Counted from the first letter of the stretch, positions 35,566 to 46,092 are shown. The stretch is 64,000 nt of DNA from Parasedimentitalea maritima (GCF_005771405.1 NZ_VAUA01000002.1:124001-188000), one strand, 5' to 3'. The notes: a model not told the origin generated them from the letters alone. Translations and numbers: made by a program.

Positions 35566-37701
35566 TTAGCCCGCAGCAGATTTCAGTTGCAAGCGTCGCG
35601 CATGCAACACGGGTTCGGTGTATCCTGACGGCTGAACCCGCCCCTTGAACACCAGATCACAGGCCGCCTGATAGGCAAGGCCGTCAAACTCCGGCGCCAT
35701 GGGGCGATAGTCTGGGTCAGCTGCATTTTGTGCATCCACAACAGCGGCCATTTTTTGCATTGCCGCGTGAACCTGCGCCTCATCCACCACACCGTGATGC
35801 AGCCAATTGGCCAGTGCCTGACTGGAGATCCGACAGGTGGCGCGATCTTCCATCAGACCAACATTGCTAATGTCCGGCACCTTTGAACACCCAACGCCAT
35901 GATCCACCCAGCGCACCACATACCCCAGAATACCTTGCGCGTTGTTTTCGATCTCACGGGTGATGGCATCATCGGACAGGGTCTTGCCCATCATGACTGG
36001 TATCGTCAGAAGATCCTGCAGGGTTCCACGGCTCCCCCCCGCTTTCAAACGATCCTGAATCTCATGAACATTGATTTCGTGGTAATGTGTGACATGCAGT
36101 GTCGCCGCAGTCGGCGACGGTACCCAGGCACATGTAGCGCCCGCCTGCGGGTGCCCAGCTTTGGCCTCCAGCATTGCCTGCATCAGATCCGGCATCGCCC
36201 ACATGCCCTTGCCAATCTGGGCGCGCCCTTTCAGCCCACAGGCAAGCCCGATATCCACATTGCGGTCTTCATAGGCCGAAATCCAGGGCGTTGATTTCAT
36301 CTCGCCCTTGGGCACCATGGGTCCGGCTTCCATTGCCGTATAAATCTCGTCCCCGGTCCGATCCAGGAACCCGGTGTTGATAAAGGCGACCCGATGGCGT
36401 GCCGCCCGAATACAGGCTTTAAGATTGGCACTGGTGCGGCGCTCTTCATCCATGATGCCAATCTTGACCGTGTTCTGCGGCAGGCCCAGCGCCTGTTCCA
36501 CATGGTCAAAGATCCGGCAGGCAAAATCCACTTCTTCAGGACCGTGCATCTTGGGCTTAACCACATAGACCGAGCCATGTTGCGAGTTGCCACCTTCAGC
36601 CTGCAAATCATGCATGGCAATCATCACTGTGGTGATCGCATCCATCAGGCCTTCGCCAGCCTCAACCCCGTCGCGGTCCAGTACAGCAGGGTTAGTCATC
36701 AAATGCCCAACATTGCGTACCAACAACAAGGAACGCCCCTTCAGCGACGCCTGTGCTCCCGCCGCTGTGGTATAGTCAAGGTCGGGGTTCAGGCTGCGGG
36801 TAAAGCTGCTGCTCCCCTTGTGTACCTCAACCGACAGGTCACGCTTCATCAGGCCCAGCCAGTTGCCATAGGCCAATACTTTGTCCTCGGCATCAACGGC
36901 GGCTACGCTGTCTTCACAATCCATGATTGTCGACAGGGCCGATTCCAACGTTATGTCATTGATGCTTGCCTGATCGGCCGCTCCAATAGTCCCTGTGGCA
37001 TCAATCTCGAGAATAACATGCAACCCATTGTTCTTTAGCAGCACCCGAGACGGAGCTTCTGCTTTGCCAACGTAGCCTGCAAACTGGGCAGAATTGGACA
37101 ATTCAGGTGACAAAGCCCCTCCTTGCACCGACACTTCCTTAATGTCACTCCAGGATCCGGCCACCAGCGGAAAGACCCTATCCAGCATATCGCGCCCCCA
37201 GGCAATAACACGCGCGCCACGCGCACTGTCATAGCCCTTGCCCACGGGCAGGTCTCCCATGGCATCGGTGCCGTACAATGCGTCATACAGCGACCCCCAA
37301 CGGGCATTTGCTGCGTTCAGCGCAAAACGCGCATTGGTGATTGGCACCACCAGCTGTGGTCCGGGCACATGTGCAATTTCCGGATCTACGTTCTCTGTTT
37401 CAATCTCAAAATCATCGCCTTCGGGCAGCAAATAGCCAATGTCCCGCAAAAACGCTGAGTAGGCCTCTGCATTATGTGGCGTCTCGCGGTATTGAATGTG
37501 CCAAGCATCAATCTGGCCTTGGATCTCTTCCCTTTTGGCCAAAAGGGACCGATTCTCTGGGCCGAAGTCATGCACCAGCTGACTGAGCCCTTGCCAAAAG
37601 GTATCCGCCTGCACATCTGTCCCCGGAAGAGCCGATTTTTCAATGAAATCCGCGTATTCAGCTGCCACTTGCAGCCCATGCTTTTCAACCCGAATTGTCA
37701 T
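35566..37701 (-). CDS. glcB: Malate synthase G
   Basis: This 711-residue enzyme condenses glyoxylate with acetyl-CoA to malate in the glyoxylate shunt or glycolate use. It has MalG length (monomeric form). Visible motifs are [16 protein letters not shown] and [16 protein letters not shown], plus the N-terminal [17 protein letters not shown]. The ATG at 37701 with GGAGGG upstream is preferred. No isocitrate lyase or ethylmalonyl-CoA pathway gene is in the window, so the source of glyoxylate cannot be told. Confidence 0.95.
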   Translation of the reverse strand: MTIRVEKHGLQVAAEYADFIEKSALPGTDVQADTFWQGLSQLVHDFGPENRSLLAKREEIQGQIDAWHIQYRETPHNAEAYSAFLRDIGYLLPEGDDFEIETENVDPEIAHVPGPQLVVPITNARFALNAANARWGSLYDALYGTDAMGDLPVGKGYDSARGARVIAWGRDMLDRVFPLVAGSWSDIKEVSVQGGALSPELSNSAQFAGYVGKAEAPSRVLLKNNGLHVILEIDATGTIGAADQASINDITLESALSTIMDCEDSVAAVDAEDKVLAYGNWLGLMKRDLSVEVHKGSSSFTRSLNPDLDYTTAAGAQASLKGRSLLLVRNVGHLMTNPAVLDRDGVEAGEGLMDAITTVMIAMHDLQAEGGNSQHGSVYVVKPKMHGPEEVDFACRIFDHVEQALGLPQNTVKIGIMDEERRTSANLKACIRAARHRVAFINTGFLDRTGDEIYTAMEAGPMVPKGEMKSTPWISAYEDRNVDIGLACGLKGRAQIGKGMWAMPDLMQAMLEAKAGHPQAGATCAWVPSPTAATLHVTHYHEINVHEIQDRLKAGGSRGTLQDLLTIPVMMGKTLSDDAITREIENNAQGILGYVVRWVDHGVGCSKVPDISNVGLMEDRATCRISSQALANWLHHGVVDEAQVHAAMQKMAAVVDAQNAADPDYRPMAPEFDGLAYQAACDLVFKGRVQPSGYTEPVLHARRLQLKSAAG

Positions 37702-37885
37702 TTTCCCTCCAGCGGTACACAATAGTATGCTGCGGGTAAGTAAAACATTCGTTTCCTATCAGCAACAAGCCTACTTATCGTGAATGCCGAAGTCAGCCTC
37801 TTGCTTTTCAAGAAACTCCCGAACAATACTCCAGACAATTGCTTTCTCTCATTGCTTTTTTCCCATTTTAGGTGGATTTTTAGAT

Positions 37886-38539
37886 TTGAAGTTTTCTCTC
37901 TTTACAGTGTTGTTGTCATTTTTCGCCCTCCCTGCGCTGGCAGAAGATATCCCGCAATGTGTTTGCCCTGTTTGCCTGTTTGGCAACCACCATATGTGGG
38001 TTATTTCGTCAGACGCCATGGCCCCCACCCTGAACAGAGGGGACTGCGCACGGGCTGAGTATTTCGACCCCGCCACCCAATCTGTGGACGCAGGCGTTGT
38101 TATAATCTTCAAACATCCCCAAAACTCCGATCAGAAATTCATTTTTCGTGTCGCGGCTGTCGCCGGAAACACTGTCAAAATGAACGAAGGCCGTCTTTGG
38201 CTAAATGGGCAGGTGGTGACTTCTGAACAGCGCGAGCCTGTGTGGTTCGATCTACAACGGAAACCACCGCCAAGATGTGGCGACGCAACAAAAATTGTAA
38301 ACGGTCAATGCCCCGTGAACCGATACACAGAAACACTGCCAAGTGGGCGCTCATACGATGTTTTAGACCTGCAGGCGTCACAGTTAGATTTCACAGGTGA
38401 ATACACTGTACCAGAGGGTTATGTTTTTGTATTGGGGGACAATCGTGACAACGCCACCGACAGTCGTGTACCGCCTAGAATGGGTGGTATAGGCTTCGTT
38501 CCTGTCGAAAACATAGTTGGCATTTTCACTGATTATTGA
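37886..38539 (+). CDS. Signal peptidase I-like (S26) protein lacking the catalytic Ser and Lys
   Basis: Homology to signal peptidase I is clear: DAMAPTLNRGD corresponds to box B, FIFRVAAVAGNTV to box D and VLGDNRDNATDSR to box E. The nucleophile Ser is Ala (residue 44) and the general-base Lys is Phe (residue 87), so peptidase activity is not expected. Starting at TTG 37886, which has AGGTGG 10 nt upstream, the protein has a standard cleavable signal (MKFSLFTVLLSFFALPALA) and the mature part opens with PQCVCPVC and HH. An ATG at 37784 would add 34 residues but has no Shine-Dalgarno and would bury the signal. It is therefore a 217-residue periplasmic pseudo-peptidase, perhaps metal- or redox-linked through the cysteines. 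Confidence 0.75.
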   Translation: MKFSLFTVLLSFFALPALAEDIPQCVCPVCLFGNHHMWVISSDAMAPTLNRGDCARAEYFDPATQSVDAGVVIIFKHPQNSDQKFIFRVAAVAGNTVKMNEGRLWLNGQVVTSEQREPVWFDLQRKPPPRCGDATKIVNGQCPVNRYTETLPSGRSYDVLDLQASQLDFTGEYTVPEGYVFVLGDNRDNATDSRVPPRMGGIGFVPVENIVGIFTDY

Positions 38540-38585
38540 TCCGCTCAGGCCAAGTCCACTTGCAGTTGCGCAACCTTGCTCTACA

Positions 38586-38608
38586 CCTGTGTCACAGTGA
38601 GACACAGG
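38586..38608 (+). promoter_or_regulatory. Hairpin overlapping the pepN ribosome-binding site
   Basis: CCTGTGTC (38586-38593) and GACACAGG (38601-38608) form an 8-bp stem with a 7-nt loop. The AGGAG of pepN (38606-38610) lies partly inside the 3' arm, so the fold would limit translation initiation. Confidence 0.55.
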
Positions 38609-38616
38609 AGAGCAAC

Positions 38617-41169
38617 ATGGCCGAAGCAACACCGCAAACGATCTATCTTAAGGACTACACACCTTTCGGTTATCAGGTGGACGAAGTTCACCTTACCTTT
38701 CATTTGTCTCCTAAGGCGACCCGCGTGGTCAGTCGTATTGAATTCACCCCAAAGCCTGACGCAGTAGACAGGTCCTTTTTCCTGCACGGTGAACAGCTAC
38801 AACTGATCGCAGCCAAAATCGATGGACAGCCTGTTTCACCTGACGTCACCGCACAGGGGCTGACTTGCGATGTACCCAGCACGCCATTTGTCTGGGAGAG
38901 CGAAGTCGAAATCAGCCCGGTCACCAATACCGCACTCGAGGGCTTGTATATGTCGAACGGCATGTACTGCACCCAATGTGAGGCCGAAGGCTTCCGCAAG
39001 ATCACGTTCTACCCCGACCGCCCCGACGTCATGAGCACTTTTACCGTGCGCATCGAAGGCGACGAAAAGGTTCTCCTGTCCAACGGAAACCCATCAGGTT
39101 CGGGCGAGGGCTGGGCAGAATGGCACGACCCATGGCCTAAACCTGCCTACCTGTTTGCGCTGGTAGCTGGCGACCTGATCAACCACCCCGACCGTTTCAC
39201 AACCAAGTCCGGCAAAGACGTGGAACTAAACATCTGGGTCCGCCCAGGCGATGAGGACAAATGCGCCTTTGGCATGGAGGCCCTGATCAAGTCGATGAAG
39301 TGGGACGAGGATGTCTATGGTCTGGAATATGACCTCGATATCTTCAATATCGTTGCCGTTGACGACTTCAACATGGGTGCGATGGAAAACAAAGGCTTGA
39401 ACATTTTCAACTCTTCTTGTGTCCTCGCCAGCCCAGAAACCTCCACAGATGCAAATTTCGAACGTATCGAGGCAATTATTGCCCACGAGTACTTTCACAA
39501 CTGGACAGGCAACCGCATCACCTGCCGCGACTGGTTCCAGCTCTGCCTAAAGGAAGGTCTGACAGTTTATCGCGACAGCCAGTTCACCTCTGACATGCGC
39601 TCAGCTTCGGTCAAACGGATCTCGGACGTGATTGACCTGCGCGGGCGTCAGTTCGCCGAAGATAACGGCCCATTGGCCCACCAGGTCCGCCCTGAAAGTT
39701 TTCAGGAAATCAATAACTTCTACACCGCAACTATTTACGAAAAGGGCGCCGAGGTGATCGGCATGCTGAAACGTCTGGTTGGCGATGAGGCCTATACCAA
39801 GGCGGTGGCTCTATACTTTGAGCGCCACGACGGTCAGGCCTGCACCATCGAGGATTGGTTGCAGGTGTTCGAAGACAGCACCGGCCGCGACCTCAGCCAG
39901 TTCAGCAAATGGTACAGCCAGGCCGGCACACCACGTATCAAGGTCACTGACGATTACTTAGACGGCACCTACACACTGACGTTAGAGCAATCGACGCCAG
40001 CCACTCCAGGTCAGCCAGACAAGGACCCACGGGTGATCCCGGTAGCCGTTGGCTTGTTGGGGCAGAACGGGGATGAGGTTCGCGGAACCGAGGTGCTGGA
40101 ACTGACTGAGGCCAAGCAGAGCTTTTCCTTCGACGGCCTAGCCTCCAAGCCTGTGCCCTCGATCCTGCGCGAGTTCTCAGCTCCGGTCATTATGGAACGC
40201 GAAAGCACCAACGCCGAACGCGCCTTCTTGCTGGCGCACGACAGTGACTCGTTCAATCGCTGGGAGGCAGGCAATACTCTGGCCAAGGAAGCCCGCGTCG
40301 CGATGGTTCTGGACGCGGCCGCCCCCGATGCTGATTATTTGGATGCGCTGACCAAGCTGGTGCGCGATGACAGTCTGGACCCAGCCTTCCGCGCGCTGGT
40401 TCTATCGCCACCCAGCCAATCGGATCTGGCCCAAACCCTGTTTGAACGCGGCCACACACCCGACCCGCAGGCCATCTATGACGCGGCCGAAACCTTTGCC
40501 CAAACATTGGCCGAAGCGCTCACCGACAGTCTGCCCCGACTTTACGCCGACACCACCGTACAAGGCGCCTATAGCCCGGATGCGGAAAGCGCGGGCAAGC
40601 GAGACCTCAACGCCCGCATGCTATCCCTGCTGACCCGTCTGGATGGTGGAGAAGCTGCTGCCCGCCAGTATGACGCCGCCGATAACATGACCCAACAAAA
40701 TGCCGCTCTTGCTTGCCTACTCAAGGCAGAAAACGGCGAGACGCAATCGCAGGCGTTCTATGATCAGTGGCAAGGTGATCGTCTGGTCATGGACAAGTGG
40801 TTCGGCCTACAGGTGGCCTGCTCCGCGCCAAAGAAAGCTGCATCTGCCGCCGCTAATCTGACAGAACACGCTCTGTTCGACCTGAAAAACCCAAACCGGT
40901 TCCGCGCCGTGATGGGGGCTTTGGCGATGAATCAGGCTGGTTTCCACTATGAAGGCGGTGCCGGGTACCAATTGCTGGCAGACAATCTGATTGCACTGGA
41001 TGCATTGAACCCGCAAACTACGGCGCGCATGTGCTCGGCCTTCCAGACTTGGAAACGGTATGACAGCACCCGACAAGAGTTAATCCGCGCGCAATTGGAA
41101 CGGATCTCTGCAACGAACAATCTGAGCCGCGACACAAATGAAATGGTCAGCCGAATCCTCAATGGTTGA
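38617..41169 (+). CDS. pepN: Aminopeptidase N
   Basis: This 850-residue M1 zinc aminopeptidase removes N-terminal residues from peptides in the cytoplasm. It has GAMENKGLNIFN (substrate amine recognition) and HEYFHNWTGNR with the HExxH zinc motif and the downstream Glu. Length agrees with the E. coli PepN type with its C-terminal superhelical domain. The ATG at 38617 has AGGAG 6 nt upstream; a longer upstream start lacks support. It follows the S26-like gene by 77 bp. Confidence 0.95.
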   Translation: MAEATPQTIYLKDYTPFGYQVDEVHLTFHLSPKATRVVSRIEFTPKPDAVDRSFFLHGEQLQLIAAKIDGQPVSPDVTAQGLTCDVPSTPFVWESEVEISPVTNTALEGLYMSNGMYCTQCEAEGFRKITFYPDRPDVMSTFTVRIEGDEKVLLSNGNPSGSGEGWAEWHDPWPKPAYLFALVAGDLINHPDRFTTKSGKDVELNIWVRPGDEDKCAFGMEALIKSMKWDEDVYGLEYDLDIFNIVAVDDFNMGAMENKGLNIFNSSCVLASPETSTDANFERIEAIIAHEYFHNWTGNRITCRDWFQLCLKEGLTVYRDSQFTSDMRSASVKRISDVIDLRGRQFAEDNGPLAHQVRPESFQEINNFYTATIYEKGAEVIGMLKRLVGDEAYTKAVALYFERHDGQACTIEDWLQVFEDSTGRDLSQFSKWYSQAGTPRIKVTDDYLDGTYTLTLEQSTPATPGQPDKDPRVIPVAVGLLGQNGDEVRGTEVLELTEAKQSFSFDGLASKPVPSILREFSAPVIMERESTNAERAFLLAHDSDSFNRWEAGNTLAKEARVAMVLDAAAPDADYLDALTKLVRDDSLDPAFRALVLSPPSQSDLAQTLFERGHTPDPQAIYDAAETFAQTLAEALTDSLPRLYADTTVQGAYSPDAESAGKRDLNARMLSLLTRLDGGEAAARQYDAADNMTQQNAALACLLKAENGETQSQAFYDQWQGDRLVMDKWFGLQVACSAPKKAASAAANLTEHALFDLKNPNRFRAVMGALAMNQAGFHYEGGAGYQLLADNLIALDALNPQTTARMCSAFQTWKRYDSTRQELIRAQLERISATNNLSRDTNEMVSRILNG

Positions 41170-41181
41170 TCGGATGCTATT

Positions 41182-41622
41182 TTGATCGCCCCGGTACCGG
41201 ATTATGTCTTTTCCCGCCGGGGCCGGTCAGCCCGATTGGTGACTGCGGTTGCGATATGGCTGGCATCGTTGGTTGGAATAGGCCTGTATTTTCATGCAGC
41301 GCTTTTGTTACTCGGCGCGCTGTTCCTGCCTCTGCTCCCTGCCCTTTGGGAGCTTTGGCTGGATCCGCTATCCTGTCTGCATCTGACAGGAGAACGCATC
41401 AATTGGAAAACCGGATCCCAGGAAGCCGGGGCTCGGCTTTGTGAAATATCGAAAGTCCGGTTTGACACCCGTTGGGATTTTTCAGTACGCGTCACTCTGA
41501 TCCTGACCACCGGCGACAAACTGCGCCTGCCCCCACAGGTGTTGCCTCCTCATCATATGCTCGAAAACGCGCTACAATTGCGCGGGGTCCAGACAGAACG
41601 ACATCACTTCACAGTGTTCTGA
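41182..41622 (+). CDS. Small two-helix membrane protein, unknown
   Basis: This protein of about 146 residues starts at a TTG and was not recognised as a named family. A short basic N-terminus (YVFSRRGRSAR) precedes two adjacent membrane helices (about residues 20-55), followed by a soluble domain rich in beta-prone segments (HLTGERINWKTGSQEAG, VRVTLILTTGDKLRLPP), reminiscent of a PH-like or DUF2244-type fold. It starts 12 bp after pepN and may be co-transcribed with it. The start is uncertain. Confidence 0.55.
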   Translation: MIAPVPDYVFSRRGRSARLVTAVAIWLASLVGIGLYFHAALLLLGALFLPLLPALWELWLDPLSCLHLTGERINWKTGSQEAGARLCEISKVRFDTRWDFSVRVTLILTTGDKLRLPPQVLPPHHMLENALQLRGVQTERHHFTVF

Positions 41623-41773
41623 CCCGGTGTACTACTGCGGGCCTTTTATGAAATGTCACGCGATTACCCCAATTCAAAACCTGAACTCCCCATCCTTGCC
41701 CTTTTTGCGCCCCAATGCCGGGTGATGGTTGCCAGACGAATACTTGCTGCTGTCAACTCATCGGATATTGCTT

Positions 41774-43066
41774 ATGCTCAACCCTTCTCAACAGGCACGG
41801 GATACCCTTTCCCAAATGATCAATTCCTTTGGTGATCGTTTCAGCCTGTTGAAAAAGGCGCCACCCGCTGCTGTGGCCGTCCCTGTAGAGACGACTTTTC
41901 CCACTTCACACCCCGAAGACAGCCTGTCCATTCCGGTGATGGAACACAGCGCCGATGATGTCGCCTGCCGCGCAGCACAGACACAAGGGCAATTTCTCGC
42001 CCGCCAAGAGCGCTGGGACGAACTTTCAGCTGAAATCAAAACGGCGGACTTGGCCCGCGACAAAACTCTCGGTGGGATGCCAATTGCGGAACTCCTTGCC
42101 TTTGGCGCCCGCGCGGATGTGATCAATGCTGTTGAACATGCGCTCAGTGAGGGCCACAAGGCAGATGCTAGGCCGCTGATCGACGGCATCATGGCGCTTG
42201 AGGCCGTTAGGCAATCTCATCGCGATGATCCCTATTTGGCCGCAGTCATAGCGCTGGCACATATCGACATTGGCTGGACGTGGCGCGGAACCGGGTGGGA
42301 AACCATCGTACCTGCCGCAAATCGCCGCCGCTGCGCAGCACATTTTGATCGCGCCAATGCCCTGCTGGCACCGTTTGATACCAGCAAGCTCGACAGTCCA
42401 ATGCTGGCGGCCGCCAAATGCGCGCTCTTACCCGGCCGACGCAATGACACCCTTTGCGTTGCCAATGACTATGAACTCCTGATCGACCTGGATCCGCAAA
42501 ACAATCGCCACATGCGCGCCCTTGGCAACCATATGTTACCCCGTTGGTTTGGATCATACCCGGCACTTGAGCTGGAGGCCCGCCGCACCGCCTCGCGCAC
42601 TGAAAGTACCTGGGGTGCAGGGGGATATACCTGGGTTTACTTTGATGCCCTAATTCATGACGAACAGGTCTGCGCCCAGGTCGATGTTGATTTTTTTCTG
42701 GATGGATTGCGTGACATCGTTGCGACCCGACCAAACCAGGAAACGATCAACCTGCTTGCTTCGTATTGCTCGGTTGCCCTAACTGCAGGGCTTGGTCTCA
42801 GCGAGCCATCGGACATGCCACGCATGCAGATTGCAAAAGCGGCTGACTGGTTGGTCCGTGACCATTTGCAAGAGTTGCACCCGATGGTCTGGGCCCATGC
42901 CGCCGACGGATTTGACAACAATGCCAGAATCACGTCTCCCAGCCGCTTTGCCGCCCGTGGTCGTGCCGATGCGCTGCAGATCATTGCCGATCTGTTTCGT
43001 GATGAAATCAACCGCGGTCATAAGGTAACATTCACCACCGAAGGGCCGCAGCTAGGTCCAACCTAG
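41774..43066 (+). CDS. Hypothetical protein, helical repeat-like
   Basis: This protein of about 430 residues has no recognised domain. It begins MLNPSQQARDTLSQMINSFG, has a low-complexity linker (PPAAVAVPVETTFP), and then mostly alpha-helical segments with TPR-like Ala/Leu spacing. A TTG 45 bases upstream is an alternative start. No signal peptide or membrane segment is seen. It is transcribed toward the tex gene and ends 113 bp from its 3' end. Confidence 0.6.
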   Translation: MLNPSQQARDTLSQMINSFGDRFSLLKKAPPAAVAVPVETTFPTSHPEDSLSIPVMEHSADDVACRAAQTQGQFLARQERWDELSAEIKTADLARDKTLGGMPIAELLAFGARADVINAVEHALSEGHKADARPLIDGIMALEAVRQSHRDDPYLAAVIALAHIDIGWTWRGTGWETIVPAANRRRCAAHFDRANALLAPFDTSKLDSPMLAAAKCALLPGRRNDTLCVANDYELLIDLDPQNNRHMRALGNHMLPRWFGSYPALELEARRTASRTESTWGAGGYTWVYFDALIHDEQVCAQVDVDFFLDGLRDIVATRPNQETINLLASYCSVALTAGLGLSEPSDMPRMQIAKAADWLVRDHLQELHPMVWAHAADGFDNNARITSPSRFAARGRADALQIIADLFRDEINRGHKVTFTTEGPQLGPT

Positions 43067-43093
43067 CTCTCATTTTCGGCAACGCTTCTACAC

Positions 43094-43126
43094 AAAAAAA
43101 CGGCAGAGCTAAGGCCCCGCCGCCGT
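43094..43126 (-). terminator. Terminator after tex
   Basis: On the minus strand ACGGC...GCCGT closes a bulged stem with a CTTA loop, followed directly by a run of seven T. It lies 54 bp beyond the tex stop, between convergent genes. Confidence 0.75.
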
Positions 43127-43179
43127 ATTTACTTGCAGGAAGGGTCAACTCTACAGACCAAATTGGCCAATCCGCATGT

Positions 43180-45519
43180 CTAACGTTTCTTCATCGCATT
43201 CATCAGCGCAGCACCCAGAGCGCCACCACTGTCTTGTTTGCCCTTTTGCCCTTTTGGTCCAGCAGACATCGGCTGTTTGCTACGTGGTTTACCGCGCTCT
43301 GCAGCCTTACCTCCACCGTTCCCGCGCGCATTGCGGTCATCTCGCGCCGAGGCCCCGCCATCTTTGCGCATGGTCAGACCGATGCGTTTGCGCGGTACAT
43401 CGATCTCGGTCACGGTAACTTTGACCACAGCCCCGGCCTTCACCACCTCATGCGGGTCTTTGACAAACTTGTCAGCCAACTGACTGACATGCACCAACCC
43501 GTCTTGGTGCACACCAATATCGACAAAGGCGCCAAAGGCCGCAACATTGGTTACGGTGCCTTCCAGCACCATGCCCGGTTTGAGATCCTTGATGTCTTCC
43601 ACGCCGTCAGCGAAACTCGCTGTGACAAACGTGGGGCGCGGGTCACGGCCTGGCTTCTCAAGTTCCGTCAGAATATCACGGACAGTCGGCAGGCCTACAT
43701 CCCCCCCGACAAAATCCTCGGCCCGCAGGCGTTTCAACGCCGTGTCGTCGCCCATGATCTGACGAATGTCCCGCCCACAGGCTGCTACGATCTGGCGTGC
43801 GACCTTATAGCTTTCGGGATGAACAGACGAGGCATCCAGCGGCTCTTTGCCATCACGGATTCGCAGAAACCCTGCACATTGCTCAAACGCCTTTGGCCCC
43901 AGGCGCGCCACTTTCAACAATTCCCTGCGCGAGACAAAGGCACCGTTCATATCCCGATGCGCCACAATTGCTTCGGCCAGTCCCGGCCCCAGCCCCGAAA
44001 CATGTGCCAGCAGCGGCGCCGAGGCCATGTTCAGATCCACACCAACACCGTTTACCACATCTTCAATCACTGCCTCCAGCGACTTTGACAGCTGATGCTG
44101 GTCAACGTCGTGCTGATACTGACCGACGCCAATCGCCTTGGGCTCGATCTTGACCAGTTCGGCCAATGGATCCTGCAGCCGCCGCGCAATCGAAACCGCG
44201 CCACGCAGGGAAACATCCAAGTCCGGAAATTCCCGCGCGGCCAGTTCCGAGGCTGAGTAGACCGATGCCCCCGCTTCGCTGACAACAACCTTAGTTGGCG
44301 TTTTTACGCCCTTGGGCAACAGCTTCAGTGTATCCGCCACCAACCGTTCCGTTTCGCGGCTCCCGGTGCCATTGCCTATGGCGATCAACTCGACCCCATG
44401 CTGCACCACCATCTTCAAAATCGCTGCCTCCGATCCGCGCACGTCGTTCTTTGGCTGGAATGGGTAAATGGTATCAGTTCCCACCAGTTTCCCGGTTGCA
44501 TCAACCACGGCCGCCTTGACGCCGGTGCGAATGCCCGGGTCCAAACCGAGCGTCACCTTTGCACCGGCTGGGGCCGCAAAAAGCAGGTCCTTCAGGTTAC
44601 GCGCAAACACCCGGATGGCCTCATCCTGAGAGCGGCTGCGTAGCTCGCTCATCAGTTCCAGCATCATCGACAGACTCAACTTGACCCGCCAAGCCCAGCC
44701 CGCAACTTTGCGCAGCCAGACATCACCCGGCCCGTTGCCGCCCACTTGCAACTGTGCCGCCACCATGGACTCAGCGCGGGCAGCACCTTCTTCTGGGTCG
44801 GGACCGATATCGAGCGTCAACACGCCTTCGTTCGATCCGCGCAACATCGCAAGTGCCCGGTGTGACGGAACAACTGCCCAGCGCTCGCGGTGGTCGAAAT
44901 AGTCCGAGAACTTAGCCCCCTTGTCTTGCTGCCCATCCACAACCCGCGCCGTCAACAGGGCCTCTTTCTGCATGAAATCACGCAGATTTCCTAGCAGGAC
45001 AGCATTCTCTGTCAAACCTTCCACCAGAATATCCCGCGCCCCATTCAGCGCATCTTTGACTGTCTCAACAGCCTCACTCAAATAGCCCTCAGCCAGGTTC
45101 TCTGGCTTGGCCGTGCGATCAGCGAGAATTGCCTCGGCCAGTGCTTCCAGCCCGTTTTCCCGCGCAATCATCGCCTTTGTGCGGCGTTTCTTCTTGTAAG
45201 GTAGATAGATATCTTCCAATTGCGCCTTGGTCTCAGCCCTGGCGATCGAAGTTGCCAGATCCGAGGTCAGTTTGTCTTGCGACTTGATCGCGTCAAGGAT
45301 CGAAACCCGCCGCGCCTCTAGCTCGCGCAGGTAAGTCAACCGCTCGTCCAAAGTCCGCAACTGGGTGTCATCCAAGCCCCCAGTCGCTTCTTTGCGGTAG
45401 CGTGCTACGAAGGGAACGGTTGAGCCTTCATCCAGCAGTGTCACAGCTGAGTTGACCTGTTTTGGCGTGGCGCTGATTTCGCGGGCGATGGTTTGGGCAA
45501 TGCGGGCGACTGTGTCCAC
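43180..45519 (-). CDS. tex: Tex RNA-binding transcription accessory protein
   Basis: This 779-residue conserved RNA-binding protein has Tex-N helices (TPKQVNSAVTLLDEGSTVPFVARYRKE), a YqgF-like RNase H fold (LGLDPGIRTGVKAAVVD), HhH motifs (ASAPLLAHVSGLGPGLAEAIV), and a C-terminal S1 domain (GMVLEGTVTNVAAFGAFVDIGVHQDGLVHVSQ). A basic Gly/Arg tail follows. The start is GTG with AGGAGG 6 nt upstream. It influences transcription and RNA turnover; in many bacteria it is tied to stress survival. Confidence 0.95.
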   Translation of the reverse strand: MDTVARIAQTIAREISATPKQVNSAVTLLDEGSTVPFVARYRKEATGGLDDTQLRTLDERLTYLRELEARRVSILDAIKSQDKLTSDLATSIARAETKAQLEDIYLPYKKKRRTKAMIARENGLEALAEAILADRTAKPENLAEGYLSEAVETVKDALNGARDILVEGLTENAVLLGNLRDFMQKEALLTARVVDGQQDKGAKFSDYFDHRERWAVVPSHRALAMLRGSNEGVLTLDIGPDPEEGAARAESMVAAQLQVGGNGPGDVWLRKVAGWAWRVKLSLSMMLELMSELRSRSQDEAIRVFARNLKDLLFAAPAGAKVTLGLDPGIRTGVKAAVVDATGKLVGTDTIYPFQPKNDVRGSEAAILKMVVQHGVELIAIGNGTGSRETERLVADTLKLLPKGVKTPTKVVVSEAGASVYSASELAAREFPDLDVSLRGAVSIARRLQDPLAELVKIEPKAIGVGQYQHDVDQHQLSKSLEAVIEDVVNGVGVDLNMASAPLLAHVSGLGPGLAEAIVAHRDMNGAFVSRRELLKVARLGPKAFEQCAGFLRIRDGKEPLDASSVHPESYKVARQIVAACGRDIRQIMGDDTALKRLRAEDFVGGDVGLPTVRDILTELEKPGRDPRPTFVTASFADGVEDIKDLKPGMVLEGTVTNVAAFGAFVDIGVHQDGLVHVSQLADKFVKDPHEVVKAGAVVKVTVTEIDVPRKRIGLTMRKDGGASARDDRNARGNGGGKAAERGKPRSKQPMSAGPKGQKGKQDSGGALGAALMNAMKKR

Positions 45520-45626
45520 GGCGGCCTCCTGTGGGTCTGTTGGACGCCCTTCTTAGCCTTGCCGCAGGCCATCGCCAAGTGGTCACGTTCCCATGGTGGC
45601 AATTTATCGATTGCACGCAATCTTTG

Positions 45627-46067
45627 TCAGGAAGAAAGCTCCAGCCCCGCATTCACACGATCTATTTCAGCCTCGTACCAGGCAATAGCAGCTTTGGGGT
45701 TCTCGCGAAATGCCTTGGCAAACGATGCCGGTGCTGCGGTCTTGTCATCGAACTCCGTAGACCAAACCATCATGCCAAGGAATGCAGGCAACAAAGCCCG
45801 TGCTTTACGCGTCGGAAGATAGAAGACTTTGCTTCGCTTGTTGGGGTCAACATGGCGCGTCAACATGTCATCGCCTTCCAGCCGTGACAGTCGATCCGCC
45901 AGTATGTTCGTTGATATCCCCTCTTCCGAGGCGGCGAACTCTCCGTAGTACCGCTTACCATGCAGCAGAATGTCCCGCAGCAGGACAAAGCACCATTTGT
46001 CGCCAAAAACCCCGGCCGCATAGCGAACCGGGCAGCCGGACCACGAGATTTTATCTGACTTTTTCAT
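45627..46067 (-). CDS. HxlR-family transcriptional regulator (first)
   Basis: This 146-residue winged-helix regulator has the HxlR signature GCPVRYAAGVFGDKWCFVLLRDIL. Cys12 at the conserved N-terminal position fits thiol/electrophile sensing as in YodB and HypR. It is divergent from a VOC enzyme and a membrane protein, with direct repeats CACTTGCAA in the gap as probable operators. Confidence 0.87.
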   Translation of the reverse strand: MKKSDKISWSGCPVRYAAGVFGDKWCFVLLRDILLHGKRYYGEFAASEEGISTNILADRLSRLEGDDMLTRHVDPNKRSKVFYLPTRKARALLPAFLGMMVWSTEFDDKTAAPASFAKAFRENPKAAIAWYEAEIDRVNAGLELSS

Positions 46068-46092
46068 GGCCCCAGACTAGCAGAAATATTTT

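Noticed and set aside
43234-44088. 284-residue ORF antisense to tex
   Set aside because: The tex motifs and S1 domain on the other strand are decisive; the antisense frame has none.
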